Source: Bradyrhizobium daqingense
GTDB lineage: Bacteria; Pseudomonadota; Alphaproteobacteria; Rhizobiales; Xanthobacteraceae
DNA length: 64,000 nucleotides
NCBI RefSeq assembly: GCF_021044685.1
Contig: NZ_CP088014.1
Location: 7,364,001-7,428,000 of the forward strand
Direction: 5' to 3'
In this document: positions 8,546-17,837 of the stretch, in pieces
Layout: each line of letters opens with the position of its first letter
Position numbering within the stretch: the stretch's first letter is position 1
Notes under the pieces: generated by a model
Told to the model about the DNA's origin: nothing
What the model saw: only the letters and a program-made list of their open reading frames with translations
Database searches by the model: none
Made by a program: the position numbers and the translations under genes

Positions 8546-8669
8546 GACTACCCTCAAATTGCGCCGAGAGGCGGCGTACCCATGGAACGATTCAGTAGCG
8601 GCATTTCGCCGGCCTATTTCACAGAGGTGATCGCAACCACCATCCGCATGCGCGTTTGCCACCGTGCAC

Positions 8670-11600
8670 CTAGTCGCAATAGCAGAAGCCATAGACCGCG
8701 CCGATCTTCGCAATGTGAATATCTGCACTGGTCTTTCTCGACGTGCTGTCCGCGTTGGCCCTGAGAATGGTCGTGGCGCCCAGGGTCTGCGTGCTTGAGC
8801 TGGTGCGTGTCTCGCTGCGGTCGATGTCGAAATGCAGGTAGCGGTATTCGCCGCGCAGCGACCATCGCTGGGTCAGCTTGAACTCGCCGCCCGCGCCAGC
8901 CGTGTAGCCCGCCACCCACTTGCCGTTGGGCCCGTCGGCATTGCCGGGATCGGGAAAGGTGAAATGGCCCAGCGCCAGGCCGCCGAGGCCGTAAAGCATC
9001 AACTTCGGGGTCACGAGATAGCCGGCCCGGCCGATCACGCCGACGTTCGAGCGCAGTTGCTCGCTGGCCTGTATCGTTGCCTGATTGACACTTGCAGTCA
9101 CGACGCCGTTGAGAACCTGTCGGGTATTGCTGGTTCGCTCGCCGACCGTCTTGAACGCAACGTCGGAGAAGAGAGTGCCTTCGATCTGACCGCCGGCCAC
9201 GATATTGCCGGCGCGCCAATTGTAGCCTGCGAACAGATCGACCATCGAGCCCGTCGTGTCGCCCACGGCATTGCCGCGGGTGGTCGTGCTGCCGACGAAA
9301 TTCGTCGTCAGCACGGCGCCGTTGAAATTCTGCTGGGCAGAGTCGGCCGTCGACGCGAGGTTTTGTCGGGCGCGGCCCGCGCCGGCAGCGAAATAGGCGC
9401 CGAGATAGGGGCCGGTCCAGTGGTCGCTGGGAGCGCCAGGCAGTGCCGCCATGGCCGAGCGCGGTCCGCCTTCACCGAACCGGTAGACCATGCCGATCTT
9501 TCCGGTGTGGAAGTCGGCGTTGATCTGACGAGTGGTGCTGTCGGTGGACACAGAGGTGCTGGAGGATCCGGTCGATTGCGAATTCGATGTGAAGGTGCTG
9601 GATTCGTTGCGGCCGAAGCCGTAATGCGCATAGCGATATTCGCCGCGCAGAGACCAGTTACCTGTCAGCTTCACTTCGCCGCCGGCGCCCAAGGTGTAGC
9701 CGGCCACCCACTTACCGTTGGACTCGCCGCGGCTGAAGTCCCCGTCAGCGTAAGTGAAATGCCCCAGCGCCAGACCCCCGAGGCCGTAGAGCAGCACGTT
9801 CGGCGTCACCAGATAACCGGCCCGGCCGATCACGCCGACGTTCGAACGCAGCTGCTGCTGGGCCTGGTCCGCGGCGGTTTGCGAACCCGAGGACGTCGAG
9901 GTGACAGCTCCGTTCGAGGTGTCGACTGAGGTGAATGTCCGAGGACCGATGGTCTTGAACGTAACGTCGGAGAACACCGAGCCTTCGATCTGCCCGCCGG
10001 CCACGGCATTGCCGGCGCGCCAATTGTAGCCCGCGAAAAGATCGACCATCGAGCCCGTCACGTCGCCGACGGGACGGCCGCTCGCCGATTGAGCGCTGGT
10101 GGAGGTCGTGGTCCCGACGCTGGTGGTCGTGCTGGTCCTGCTGTTGTTCGTTGCGATGGTTTCCGCGGCACGTCCGGCACCGGCACCGAAATAGGCACCG
10201 ATATAGGGTCCGGCCCAGCCGTCGCTCCAGGCCGGGTCCGGCAGTGCCGCCATCGCCGACCGCGTGCCTGACGCGCCGAATTGGTAAACCAGTCCAACCT
10301 TGCCGACGTGGAAATCGGCCTCGATATGCCGCCGGTTGACGGTGCTGTTGGTGGACGTGGTGGTGCCGCCACCCGATACGGACGTCTGCGAGTTGCCTGA
10401 CGGCTCGTTGCGGTCATATCCGAAATGCATGTAGCGGTATTCGCCGCGCAGCGACCAGCTGTCCGTCAACTTGACCTCGCCGCCCGCGCCCGCGACATAA
10501 CCGGCCACCCATTTGCCGTTCTTGCCGCCGACCTGCACTTCCGAATCGGGATAGCCGTCGGGATAGGTCAGGTGCCCCAGCGCCAGGCCGCCGAGGCCAT
10601 ACAGCAGCACATTCGGTGTCACGAGATAACCGGCCCGGCCGATCACGCCGACGTTCGAGCGCAATTGTTGCCGGTCCTCGATGCTGTTCGTCCCCGACCT
10701 TGTCGAGGTGACGACGCCGTTGTCGCTCGAAACCGAGCTGTATGCCTCGTTACCGACCGTCTTCGTGGTGACGTCGCTGAACAAGGTGCCTTCGATCTGC
10801 CCGCCGACCACGACATTGCCGGTTCGCCAATTGTAGCCCGCGAACAGATCGACCATCGAACCGGTCATGTCGCCGGCGAGATTGCCGAATCCTGATTGCG
10901 TGAACGCCGACGACCCGCCGGGGACACTGACACTGCCTTCGTCGTCAATTCTCCTGGAGGTCTGCTTTGCCCGCCCGGCGCCGGCGCCGAAGTAAGCACC
11001 GATATAGGGGCCGGCCCAGCTGTCACCCCAGCCGCTTGCGAATGAAGCCCCGCGTCCAGCCGGAGGTATCGCCGCCATTGCGGACAGCGGCCCGGAATCA
11101 CCGAATTGGTAGACCAGACCGATCTTGGCAACGTGGAAATCCGCATTCGTCCGTGACGAGGAGGATTCGCTGCTGGTCGACACGAAAGTCGTTGCGCCCG
11201 TGGCCGAGCTGGCCGTTCCGCTGCTGGCTGCGCTTCGGTTGAAGCCGAAATTCAGATACCGGTATTCACCGCGCAGCGACCAATTTCCGGTCAGCTTCAA
11301 CTCGCCGCCGGCGCCGACCGTGTAGCCGGCCACCCATTTGTTATTGTCACCGCCGAAAGGATCGGCGCCGTCGGCAAAGGTAAAGTGACCGAGTTCGAGG
11401 CCGCCGAGGCCATATAGCAGCAGATCCGGACGCGCGAGAAAGCCGACCCGGCCGATCAGCCCGATCCGCGAACGCAGCTGCTGGTTGCTCTGCACGATCG
11501 CCGTGCCGGCACTCGTTGAGGTCACCGCCCCGAGCAGCACGTTGGTGCTGACACTGTTGAGCGTCTGGTTGCCGAACGGCTTCAAGGCGACATCGGAAAA

Positions 11601-11972
11601 GACCGTGCCTTCAACCTGCCCGCCGGCCACGATATTGCCGGCCTGCCAATTGTACCCTGCGAACAGGTCGACCATCGAACCGGTCACATCGCCCGCAAGA
11701 TTACTCGCAGTCGTTCCGACCAGGGTCGAGCTCGACGTCACAACACCGGCGTTTGTCGAGACAGAACCGCTACCGAAACGGCCCGTCGAGGATTCCGTCA
11801 CACGTCCGGCGCCCGCGCTGAAATAAGCGCCGATATAAGGCCCGGCCCAGCTATCGACCCAAGCCGGTCGGGGCGGCGCCTTCACAGTGAGGTCGGCGGC
11901 CAGAGCTCCTGCAGAAACCATGATCGAGGCGCCAGCCAACGAAGCGCCCGTCAGTGATGTCAGCTTCTTCAC
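8670..11972 (-). CDS. Giant outer-membrane protein: four Omp25-like barrels in tandem
   Basis: An 1100-residue protein: signal peptide (ends SAGALAADLTVKAPP) followed by four full-length copies of the same barrel domain. Counting from the upstream TTG at 11990, the copies span about residues 47-297, 324-572, 591-838 and 857-1102. Each copy opens with a WAGPYIGAYF-like strand and carries GSMVDLFAGYNW, LLYGLGGL, KWVAGYT.GAGGE.KL and WSLRGEYRY, then a Ser/Thr-rich loop and VYQFG-like closing strand. Copies 1-3 are joined to the next by a SAMAA(I/L)P linker. The GTG at 11972 is preferred, with GGGGG at 11978-11982. Normal family members have one copy. The last copy ends YGFCYCD rather than in an aromatic residue. 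The divergent AraC gene may regulate it. Confidence 0.85.
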   Translation of the reverse strand: MKKLTSLTGASLAGASIMVSAGALAADLTVKAPPRPAWVDSWAGPYIGAYFSAGAGRVTESSTGRFGSGSVSTNAGVVTSSSTLVGTTASNLAGDVTGSMVDLFAGYNWQAGNIVAGGQVEGTVFSDVALKPFGNQTLNSVSTNVLLGAVTSTSAGTAIVQSNQQLRSRIGLIGRVGFLARPDLLLYGLGGLELGHFTFADGADPFGGDNNKWVAGYTVGAGGELKLTGNWSLRGEYRYLNFGFNRSAASSGTASSATGATTFVSTSSESSSSRTNADFHVAKIGLVYQFGDSGPLSAMAAIPPAGRGASFASGWGDSWAGPYIGAYFGAGAGRAKQTSRRIDDEGSVSVPGGSSAFTQSGFGNLAGDMTGSMVDLFAGYNWRTGNVVVGGQIEGTLFSDVTTKTVGNEAYSSVSSDNGVVTSTRSGTNSIEDRQQLRSNVGVIGRAGYLVTPNVLLYGLGGLALGHLTYPDGYPDSEVQVGGKNGKWVAGYVAGAGGEVKLTDSWSLRGEYRYMHFGYDRNEPSGNSQTSVSGGGTTTSTNSTVNRRHIEADFHVGKVGLVYQFGASGTRSAMAALPDPAWSDGWAGPYIGAYFGAGAGRAAETIATNNSRTSTTTSVGTTTSTSAQSASGRPVGDVTGSMVDLFAGYNWRAGNAVAGGQIEGSVFSDVTFKTIGPRTFTSVDTSNGAVTSTSSGSQTAADQAQQQLRSNVGVIGRAGYLVTPNVLLYGLGGLALGHFTYADGDFSRGESNGKWVAGYTLGAGGEVKLTGNWSLRGEYRYAHYGFGRNESSTFTSNSQSTGSSSTSVSTDSTTRQINADFHTGKIGMVYRFGEGGPRSAMAALPGAPSDHWTGPYLGAYFAAGAGRARQNLASTADSAQQNFNGAVLTTNFVGSTTTRGNAVGDTTGSMVDLFAGYNWRAGNIVAGGQIEGTLFSDVAFKTVGERTSNTRQVLNGVVTASVNQATIQASEQLRSNVGVIGRAGYLVTPKLMLYGLGGLALGHFTFPDPGNADGPNGKWVAGYTAGAGGEFKLTQRWSLRGEYRYLHFDIDRSETRTSSSTQTLGATTILRANADSTSRKTSADIHIAKIGAVYGFCYCD

Positions 11973-12349
11973 CCCAACCCCCAATTCCAAAGCAGCTGCT
12001 CCAAACTACAGGAACGCCCCCCGTCAATACGGCGTAGCGCACCACGCCCTTGCCGCCTTCATTAGATGGCCAAGTTACTGACACGTCATGGCATCGGCTT
12101 CTTGTCCTGGCCTGCACCCGAGTTGGACGATCCCGCGTCGCCTGGCCTTTTCGGACCCCATGTTGCTCGGTGGATACATTCGCCGGTTCAACGCACAGCG
12201 AAGTTTGACAGCGGCGCGCTCGACTTGGACTGGTGCGAGCAGTCAATCCGTTCCGGCAGAGCGTGCGGCGCTTTACCGCATTTGTAACGCTTGCGCCGCG
12301 ATCAACTCTGCCGCGGTATCTAGTTACATCCACAGCCTTACCATGCAGC
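11973..12349. other. Divergent gap between the four-barrel OMP and an AraC gene
   Basis: 377 bases without a supported gene. It should hold both promoters. A GGAAC-N17-CGTA match on the plus strand at 12013 is close to an EcfG promoter but far from the AraC start. No clear operator repeats were seen. Confidence 0.4.
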
Positions 12350-13327
12350 ATGTCCAAGGTCGTATTCGCTTCGGATCAGCTTCCTGCTCAGCTTGACGCA
12401 GCTGCGCGCCGCCGGCTGTGGCTCGACCTGTTCACCGATCATTTGTGCGCGGCGGATATTTCGTTCTTTCCCGATGCGCCGTTTTATTCGCGGTCCGAAT
12501 TCCTGAAATTCGGCGATATCGCGGTTACCCAGCTTGAGGCCAATATCCAAACGGCAGTGCGTAACCAGCGTCACGTCCAAGCCGATACCCGCGGCGACTA
12601 CATCATCGGCACTACGTTCAACGGTGTGAGTACCCTGATCAAGCAGGAGGGCCGCGAAGCCATTCGCGGCGCGGGGGAAGCGATGCTCTATACCAACGCC
12701 GCGCCGATCGCGTCGCAACTTGATGGGCCGATCGCGTTTCGCGGCATCACGGTGCCACGCGCGCTGCTGGCCGAGCGGCTGCCGAATTTCGAGGACCTTG
12801 CCTTGACGCCGTTGGCTCCATCGCCGGCCTTGCGTCACCTGGAGCGCTATCTCGCCATCGTCATCGACTCCGATATCGATGCCGACCTCGTGCTGCAGGA
12901 TAACGTCGGCACGCATCTCATCGATCTGGTCGCTCTGGTCCTCGGTGCCCGCGGCGATTCAGCCGACCTTGCGACGCGCCGCGGCTTGCGCGCCGCGCGG
13001 CTGCAGGACGTGATCGCGAATATCAGGGCGCGTTTCGCTGATGCGTCGTTTTCGCCAAACGAACTTGCGCGCAAATTAGGGCTTTCGCCGCGTTACGTTC
13101 AGGAGCTGCTGCAGGAGACCGGATCGAGCTTTACCGAACGTGTCGCCGAGCTGCGGCTGCAGAAGGCACGGAAGATGCTGCTCGATTCGCGCTACGACCG
13201 ATCGAAGATCAGCGATATCGCCTATGCCTGCGGATTCAACGAGGTGTCCTACTTCAACCGCTGTTTCCGCCGCCGCTTCGGAGCTTCGCCCAGGCATTAT
13301 CGCCGCGATGTCGGCGAGCCGACGTGA
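12350..13327 (+). CDS. AraC-family transcriptional regulator
   Basis: A 325-residue protein with a variable N-terminal sensing region and a C-terminal double helix-turn-helix AraC domain from about residue 225 (FSPNELARKLGLSPRYVQELLQ and ISDIAYACGFNEVSYFNRCF followed by FRRRFGASPRHYRR). The ATG at 12350 is chosen; the longer frame from 12233 adds Arg-rich sequence without family resemblance. It diverges from the four-barrel OMP gene and converges with the flavoprotein gene. The AraC protein at 14774-15733 belongs to the same subfamily, so the flavoprotein is flanked by two related regulators. Ligand unknown. Confidence 0.88.
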   Translation: MSKVVFASDQLPAQLDAAARRRLWLDLFTDHLCAADISFFPDAPFYSRSEFLKFGDIAVTQLEANIQTAVRNQRHVQADTRGDYIIGTTFNGVSTLIKQEGREAIRGAGEAMLYTNAAPIASQLDGPIAFRGITVPRALLAERLPNFEDLALTPLAPSPALRHLERYLAIVIDSDIDADLVLQDNVGTHLIDLVALVLGARGDSADLATRRGLRAARLQDVIANIRARFADASFSPNELARKLGLSPRYVQELLQETGSSFTERVAELRLQKARKMLLDSRYDRSKISDIAYACGFNEVSYFNRCFRRRFGASPRHYRRDVGEPT

Positions 13328-13433
13328 TCGGACGCGCAGTCCGGCGGTAGTCCCGGCTGTACCGCGCGTCGTCCGCTGGGGGTCAGAAGGCGACCTCTCG
13401 GCAGCGAGCCGCAAAGTCGGCTAGGGGACCAGC

Positions 13434-14657
13434 TCAACGACGCGGCGCCCCATATGTCGGCGGCGGCGCCTGCACGGTCGGCGCGGCCGCAGCGAACAGC
13501 TCGTCCTTGCTGCCGGTGAGCGGCGGATAGATGCGCTTGCGATTGATGGTCTCCTTGGTCGCTTTCGCCGCAGCACCGGTGGCGCGCACCTCGCGGTCCC
13601 AGCCTTCGGTGTAGAGCGCGCCCCAGGCGCCGAGATCGAGTACGGTGACGTACCAGTCGATCCGCAGCGGCAGCATCGGCAAGCCAGCGAGATCGGCGAC
13701 CACGTTGTGGCCGGCGAAGCGGCCCATGGGACGCGCGAACTGGCAGGACATCACGGTCGGATGCAGCCCGTCGATCACACTGGAGGCAACATCGCCGGCC
13801 GCGAACACGCCGCCGACGTCCGCCACCCGCATGAAGGGATCGACGAGCAAGCGCCCGAGACGATCACGCGCCTCCGGAAAGCTCGCGGCCAAGGGGCTTG
13901 CACGCATCCCGGCACACCAGATCACGGTCTGCGCCGGAATGAATTCGCCCGAGCTCAGATGCACGCCGGCCGCCTCGATTGATGCGACGCGCACGCCGAG
14001 CCGCATCTCGACATCGAGCGAGGCCAGAGCCGTCTCGATGACGGGACGCGCCTGCGCGCCGATGGTGACGCCGACCGCCGGATTGGGATCGACGAGGATG
14101 ATGCGGCGGCTGCCGCTGATGCCCGCATGCGCAAGCCGCGCCGGCATCTCGGCCGCGACCTCGATGCCGGTGAAGCCGGCGCCGACCACCACCACCGTCG
14201 AGCGCCCCGGCGCCGGCATGCTGCGGCCGAGCGAGACGAGATGATCCTCGAGGCGGAGCGCCGCGCCATAGGTGTCGACGTCGAAGGCGTGCTCGGCAAG
14301 GCCTGGAATGTCGGGACGCATCACCTCGCTGCCGAGCGCCAGCACGAGGCGATCATAATGCAGCGTCTCCTCACCGCGGCTCGTGACCAGCGAGATTTCG
14401 CGCCGTGCCGGATCGATGGCCTCGACCTCGCCGATGCCATGGCTGACACCGATCGGGTCGAGCAGCTGCGGCAGCGGCAAAGCGACCTCGCCGAGATCGG
14501 CCTCGTAGTTGCGCACGCGGATGTTGTGATAGGGATTGCGGTCGACGAGGTGGATCTCGATGTCGCCGTTCGCGCCGATCTCGTCGCGCTTGCGCGCGGC
14601 GCCGATGGCCGCCCACAGACCTGCAAATCCGGCGCCGAGCACGACGATACGCGCCAT
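13434..14657 (-). CDS. NDH-2-like FAD-dependent NAD(P)H oxidoreductase
   Basis: A 407-residue pyridine nucleotide-disulphide oxidoreductase of the type II NADH dehydrogenase group. The N-terminal FAD-binding Rossmann motif is VVLGAGFAGLWAA; the NAD-binding motif is VVVVGAGFTGIEVA at about residue 155; the second FAD motif is GGVFAAGDVAS near 290. No redox CxxC pair is seen, as expected for NDH-2. Such enzymes pass electrons from NAD(P)H to quinones at the inner face of the membrane without pumping protons. An AraC gene lies just upstream on the same strand, and a second converges from the other side. A decayed copy of this gene lies at 6530-6655. Confidence 0.88.
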   Translation of the reverse strand: MARIVVLGAGFAGLWAAIGAARKRDEIGANGDIEIHLVDRNPYHNIRVRNYEADLGEVALPLPQLLDPIGVSHGIGEVEAIDPARREISLVTSRGEETLHYDRLVLALGSEVMRPDIPGLAEHAFDVDTYGAALRLEDHLVSLGRSMPAPGRSTVVVVGAGFTGIEVAAEMPARLAHAGISGSRRIILVDPNPAVGVTIGAQARPVIETALASLDVEMRLGVRVASIEAAGVHLSSGEFIPAQTVIWCAGMRASPLAASFPEARDRLGRLLVDPFMRVADVGGVFAAGDVASSVIDGLHPTVMSCQFARPMGRFAGHNVVADLAGLPMLPLRIDWYVTVLDLGAWGALYTEGWDREVRATGAAAKATKETINRKRIYPPLTGSKDELFAAAAPTVQAPPPTYGAPRR

Positions 14658-14773
14658 GTCCGCCTACTACACTTTCCAAAGCGATCGAGCGGTCTGCCCG
14701 CGCGGGCGACTATAGCTCAACCGCCCGGACCGGCCAAATGCGGCAATGCCGCGCCGCTGCACGAGTGCGCGAC

Positions 14774-15733
14774 TTACGCCCCGCGCATTTCCGAGGGCGT
14801 CGCACCGAAGCGCTTGCGGAAGGCACGGTTGAAATAGGACAGATCGGCGAAGCCCGAGGAATGCGCGATGTCGCTGATCTTGCGCGATCGGGCACGGGGA
14901 TCGGAGAGCAGCTTGCGCGCCTGGAGCAGGCGCTGCTCCAGCACGAATTCGGTGAAGGTCGTGCCGGCCTGCTCGAACAGGCGCTGCGCCTGCCGCGGGC
15001 TGAGGCCCGAACGCGCCGCGATCTCGGACAGGCAGAGATCGTTGCGGCCGAGTGCGGCCATCACGTCGGCGCGCATGAGATCAAGACGCGCCGCCGCATG
15101 CCCGCGTCCGCGCGCGAGGCTGGCATGCTCGGCGTCGGTGCCGAGCAGCAGGCCGACGAGATCGACCATGTGCTGCGCGGTCAGACGCTGGCCGACGGCA
15201 TCGAGATGCGGCCCCTGACTGGCGGCGAGAGCGTGGTAACGGAAGATGGTCTCGGCCACCGCGCCGTCGGAGAGCACTTGCGACAGCTTTTCCTCGGCGC
15301 GCGGATTGATGTCGAGCAGCGCACGGCGCGGCATGCGAATGCTGGTGAATCGGTTCTCGTCGGTGTGGCCGACGGTGCCGGTGATGCTCATGTCGACGAG
15401 CACCAGCTGCGCCGGCTCGAGCTCCACGGTATGGCCGTTCTGCCCGACGCGGATGCGGCCCGCATGGGCAGCAATCAGCACGAGATCGTCGCTGCCGTCG
15501 GCAAGGTGGCTCTGCCTGCGCGAATATTGCGCCGAGGCGCCTTCGGGAATCGCGAGCGCGATGTTGTCGACGACGCTGACCTGGAGCCGGCAATCGATGT
15601 TGTCGCCCTGGCTCGGCCCGATATCGAGGCCGCAGGAGCCGACCGCCCGCTCGCGCCATTGCTCGAAGGCCAGGCCGTGCGGCAGTCCCGCATATTGGTG
15701 AATGAAGATGCCGGGCGCTTTCGCTGCATCCAT
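14774..15733 (-). CDS. AraC-family transcriptional regulator
   Basis: About 319 residues: an N-terminal AraC-binding-like domain and a C-terminal AraC DNA-binding domain (LCLSEIAARSGLSPRQAQRLFE, then ISDIAHSSGFADLSYFNRAF and FRKRFGATPSEM). Similarity to the AraC protein at 12350 is evident in the last 100 residues. ATG 15733 is the conservative start; a TTG at 15811 would add 26 residues. It lies 116 bp upstream of the flavoprotein gene in the same direction and is the obvious candidate for its control. Inducer unknown. Confidence 0.87.
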   Translation of the reverse strand: MDAAKAPGIFIHQYAGLPHGLAFEQWRERAVGSCGLDIGPSQGDNIDCRLQVSVVDNIALAIPEGASAQYSRRQSHLADGSDDLVLIAAHAGRIRVGQNGHTVELEPAQLVLVDMSITGTVGHTDENRFTSIRMPRRALLDINPRAEEKLSQVLSDGAVAETIFRYHALAASQGPHLDAVGQRLTAQHMVDLVGLLLGTDAEHASLARGRGHAAARLDLMRADVMAALGRNDLCLSEIAARSGLSPRQAQRLFEQAGTTFTEFVLEQRLLQARKLLSDPRARSRKISDIAHSSGFADLSYFNRAFRKRFGATPSEMRGA

Positions 15734-15968
15734 CTGATTTCTAGCCCTCTCCAGCTCCGCGATCGGCGGCGCCGACTGCAAATTCCGGGGATTTGACGCC
15801 GCGGATTGCAAGGAGGTTCAAATCGCGAGCGGATTCGGCGGGACTTGTCGGGATGCGACGGCGGAATGGACCCTGGCGACAGAAGCGTCTGGTCGCCCGC
15901 ATGAGCGAAGCAACATGCGGGGACGGTGATTCCGGATATCGCTTGCGTTCGTCGGGGCTACGACGCCC

Positions 15969-17036
15969 CTACTTCTTCGCCGGCGGCTGCGCTTGCGCCG
16001 GCGGCACCGTCTCGATCAGCTTGCCGGAGAACACCGGGGCGGAGGTCGGCTCGCCATTGGGCGAACCGCCGGCCTGCTCGATGGTGACAGCGTAGGTTGC
16101 GCCATTGACGACGTCGGAATCGTAGGACGCGAGCAGCGGACGCGCCGTGAAATCGCCCGCACCGATCACGCCGAGCGAGCGTGGCCGCGGCAGCTTGTCG
16201 GAGATCAGCCAGAGCTCGAAGCTCTTGCCGGGCTCCGGGGTCGCGCCGACTTTGCGTACCGTGAAATTCCGCGTCGCGCCGTCGATGGTGAGGATGAAGG
16301 CGGGACCGCCGGCCTGGCCCTGGAGCAAGGCGACATATTGCGCGGAGGCGGTGAGCGGCGCGGCCGGCGTCTTCACCTCCACCGTCTGGATGCGGGGCGC
16401 AGGACGCAAGGCGCCCGGCAGCGCATCGGGCAGGAAGATCTGCAGCGACAGCGTCACGAGCAGCGCGGCCGCAAGCGCGCCGACGGCGGATGCAATGTTG
16501 CGCCAGCGCTTCACGCGCCCCTCGAGGCGGATCAAATTGCCGTCGTCGACGACCGGCGCTTGCGGCGCGCGCACGACGTCGAGGTCGGGCGCATGGACCT
16601 GCGGGATGAATTGCGGCGCGATGTCCGGGATGACATCGGGTGCAGGATGCGGCGTCTCCGGCTGCTCTGCTTCGTCATGCGGCGGCTCAGGGGACGGCAC
16701 CGCCTCGGCCGGAGAGTCCAACGAGGCGGTTTCCGGCGCGGGCGATTCCGGGATGGGCGGAGGTGGCGGCGGCGAAGCTTCGGCAGGCGCAGGCGGCTCT
16801 TGCGCAACCGCGGTGCGCGCGATCTCGGACCTGATATTCTCCCACACGATCGGACGCGGCTCGACTGAGCCGACCATCTGGTTGAGGGCGCCGAGTCGGA
16901 AGGCCCAGGCCTGCACGATCTCGGCAAATGCCGGATCCACCGCCATCATGGTCTCGACCTGCGCACGCTCGTCGGCATCGAGGGTGCCGAGCGCATATTC
17001 CGCGGCGAGCGCGATATGGTCCTCCGTGTAGGCCAT
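15969..17036 (-). CDS. Anti-sigma factor (RskA-like), membrane-bound
   Basis: About 355 residues. The N-terminal cytoplasmic anti-sigma domain (IALAAEYALGTLDADERAQVE... WENIRSEIA) is followed by a long Pro/Glu/Ala-rich linker at about 85-165. One membrane segment follows near 190-210 (NIASAVGALAAALLVTLSLQIF), and then a periplasmic RskA C-terminal domain (GKSFELWLISDKLPRPRSLGVI) ending in a Pro-rich tail. It starts 38 bases after the stop codon of the sigma gene. The family holds its cognate ECF sigma factor inactive until proteolysis or an envelope signal. ATG 17036 is preferred over a TTG at 17069. Confidence 0.88.
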   Translation of the reverse strand: MAYTEDHIALAAEYALGTLDADERAQVETMMAVDPAFAEIVQAWAFRLGALNQMVGSVEPRPIVWENIRSEIARTAVAQEPPAPAEASPPPPPPIPESPAPETASLDSPAEAVPSPEPPHDEAEQPETPHPAPDVIPDIAPQFIPQVHAPDLDVVRAPQAPVVDDGNLIRLEGRVKRWRNIASAVGALAAALLVTLSLQIFLPDALPGALRPAPRIQTVEVKTPAAPLTASAQYVALLQGQAGGPAFILTIDGATRNFTVRKVGATPEPGKSFELWLISDKLPRPRSLGVIGAGDFTARPLLASYDSDVVNGATYAVTIEQAGGSPNGEPTSAPVFSGKLIETVPPAQAQPPAKK

Positions 17037-17073
17037 CAATTGCAGTCCAGACCCATCCTCGTCATCCAAGCCA

Positions 17074-17619
17074 TCACAGTCCGAGACATTCCCGGATATC
17101 CAGCATGCTGCGCCGGAGCCACGTCTTCACCGTGTTGACGGGCGCGGCGAATTTCTCCGCCAATTGCTCGCGGCTCCAGCCGTTGTAATAGGCGAGCAGC
17201 ACCAGCCTTTGGCGATCCGGCTCGAGCCGGCCGACACATTCCAGGAGCCGCTTCAGCTCCTCCGTCATCTCCCGCCGCGCCAGCGGATCGGGACTGTCGG
17301 CGGCCACCTCCATCGCCTGAGGCTCTTCCTCGATGGAGACTTCCGACTTCTTGCGCACGACGTCGATGGCACGGTTGCGCGCGATCGAGACCATCCACGT
17401 GATCGGCGAGGACAGCGCCGGATTGAACTGACCGGCACTGTTCCAGATCTTGACGTAGGTCTCCTGGATGACCTCCTCCGAAAGATCCTGCCGGCGCAAG
17501 ATACGGAGCACGACGCCATAAAGTTTCGCGCGCGTGGCGGCGTAGAGGCGCTCGAACGCGGCCTGATCGCCCTTCGCCACCGCCTCGATCAGCCCGACCA
17601 GCTCTGCTGGCGTCAGCAT
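17074..17619 (-). CDS. ECF RNA polymerase sigma factor
   Basis: 181 residues with sigma region 2 (FERLYAATRAKLYGVVLRIL, then SEEVIQETYVKIW and TWMVSIARNRAIDVVR) and region 4 (LVLLAYYNGWSREQLAEKFA, VNTVKTWLRRSML). Immediately upstream of the RskA-like anti-sigma gene in the same direction, so the pair is one operon. The regulon cannot be read here. It is distinct from EcfG, which would be accompanied by PhyR/NepR. Confidence 0.92.
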   Translation of the reverse strand: MLTPAELVGLIEAVAKGDQAAFERLYAATRAKLYGVVLRILRRQDLSEEVIQETYVKIWNSAGQFNPALSSPITWMVSIARNRAIDVVRKKSEVSIEEEPQAMEVAADSPDPLARREMTEELKRLLECVGRLEPDRQRLVLLAYYNGWSREQLAEKFAAPVNTVKTWLRRSMLDIRECLGL

Positions 17620-17774
17620 TCAGCCCCCCGACACGCGGCCCGTCGTCGCTTCACCTCTCCCGACGGGAGAGGTGGACACCTCCGCCGCTGGCACCGCATT
17701 CATGTCCACCACCATAGCGCGCGACGAAGCCGACCACCAAGGGGCGCGGCGCAACGCTGTGGACAGCACATACG

Positions 17775-17803
17775 AAAACCCGGACCTTGCGGGTCCGGGT
17801 TTT
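17775..17803 (-). terminator. Terminator downstream of fliJ
   Basis: AAAACCCGGACC (17775-17786) pairs with GGTCCGGGTTTT (17792-17803) around a five-base loop. Read on the minus strand it ends in a T run and lies 35 bp after the fliJ stop. The symmetric arms make it potentially bidirectional. Confidence 0.7.
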
Positions 17804-17837
17804 GCAGATTTATCGGTGATCCGGCTGGCTGTCGCCG

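Noticed and set aside
12013-12039. EcfG promoter for the AraC gene (GGAAC-N17-CGTA)
   Set aside because: One mismatch and more than 300 bp from the start codon.
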